Shown here in pieces: positions 63,269 to 64,000 of a stretch of 64,000 nucleotides of DNA; within the stretch, counting starts at the first letter, position 1, and every line of letters begins with the position of its first letter. This stretch comes from Epinephelus fuscoguttatus (taxonomy: Eukaryota; Chordata; Actinopteri; Perciformes; Serranidae), in NCBI RefSeq assembly GCF_011397635.1, contig NC_064755.1, forward strand, positions 36,686,059-36,750,058, given 5' to 3'. A program made the translations under genes and the position numbers. The notes under the pieces are model-generated. The model saw only the letters and a list, made by a program, of their open reading frames with translations, was not told the DNA's origin and did no database searches.

Positions 63269-64000
63269 CTGGAAAATAAAGGCAAAGTTGTCGTTAAGAT
63301 TTGAGTTCTAATGTTCTAATATAGATTTTAATACATTTTAAAAACACACCATGAAATGGATGATATTTCACCACCAAACACAGCACTATGGTAATGACAG
63401 ATACTTGGATAGTGGGAAAAAAACACTGCAACAAAATTAGGACCACTATGTGAAACACAGCAGGACATGCCAAGCATGCAAGCTCTGCTTTAGTGTAGAG
63501 TTTCTGCAGGCCGTATGATGTTGCCTTTTAGAATCTTACTACAAGTGGCAAAAGCCGAGTCAGTATGGTCATGTGATGTCAGATGCAAATAGTTGGTTCA
63601 AGATTTAAACTAATAACAAAATACTTTTTGGTGAATATCTGAATGAATTTTACATTGAAGAAAAATGTTCTTGGTAACTAACATGTAAAACCATTAAAGG
63701 TCTGTGTGACATATCAAGAAAAATGTTATTTCTCCGCTAACTGTAATTATTCTATTGTATGTACTGAGATGTGTCTGAGTACATTCACCAACAAATTATA
63801 TATGCATGTGGTACATATGTAATCAGTCTCATTTTTTTCTTTCCTTGTTGCAGTCCTGAAGTGTTTTAATTGTGGTTCTACTTGGCTCTGGCTTCCCTAT
63901 GCTCTCTCCTACTTAGTTATCCATCTAACCTCAATCCTTTGGCTCCCACTCGGAAACCCCCAGATGGTCTCAAGTATGTGCACCTAGTCCTAAACTGAAC
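63269..64000. other. Intron of the unidentified right-edge gene (probable)
   Basis: AT-rich, with no further exon that I could support on the minus strand. Confidence 0.4.

Overview
The window is vertebrate nuclear DNA, almost certainly from a teleost fish and probably a percomorph-like one. Its genes are split by GT-AG introns. They follow the vertebrate order BMT2 - PPP1R3A - FOXP2 - MDFIC (human 7q31), here packed into about 54 kb, and the spaces between them are full of fish-type SINEs, L1/L2-like LINE relics and small DNA transposons. I see no bacterial, viral or organellar features.

Layout. 1-9.3 kb (minus): the first two coding exons of bmt2/samtor, the rest lying beyond the left edge; its introns hold an L1 relic and two SINE copies. 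9.3-16.1 kb: intergenic, with a hAT-type element split by a second element, and a repeat carrying eight 57-bp units. 16.1-21.6 kb (minus): ppp1r3a, four coding exons, about 1366 aa. 22.5-23.5 kb (plus): a single-exon forkhead gene closest to FoxQ2, head to head with ppp1r3a. 26.3-43.5 kb (plus): a foxp2 gene of 15 coding exons predicting 589 aa. Every splice phase closes, but the gene is far more compact than mammalian FOXP2. 48.2-53.9 kb (plus): mdfic, four coding exons, 226 aa, with a GC-AG first intron. 53.9-63 kb: mostly repeats. 63.0-63.3 kb (minus): the last two exons of a gene I could not name, which enters from the right edge.

The genes are a conserved neighbourhood rather than a pathway: an mTORC1-linked SAM sensor, a muscle glycogen-targeting subunit of protein phosphatase 1, two forkhead transcription factors and an I-mfa-domain transcriptional modulator.

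The most notable observations are: (1) the shortened foxp2, with an almost unchanged forkhead domain but no long polyglutamine tract and no recognisable CtBP-type motif; (2) two copies of a roughly 1.1-kb TTAA-flanked element in opposite orientation on either side of the main forkhead exons; (3) a 0.4-kb element family with exact 9-bp target duplications at both copies and a 35-bp palindrome in only one; (4) a FoxQ2-like gene beside foxp2; (5) several nested insertions that can be ordered in time. I found no clearly new multi-gene system. The novelty is in foxp2 and in the mobile-element families. All gene models are spliced by eye from sequence and family knowledge, without transcript evidence.
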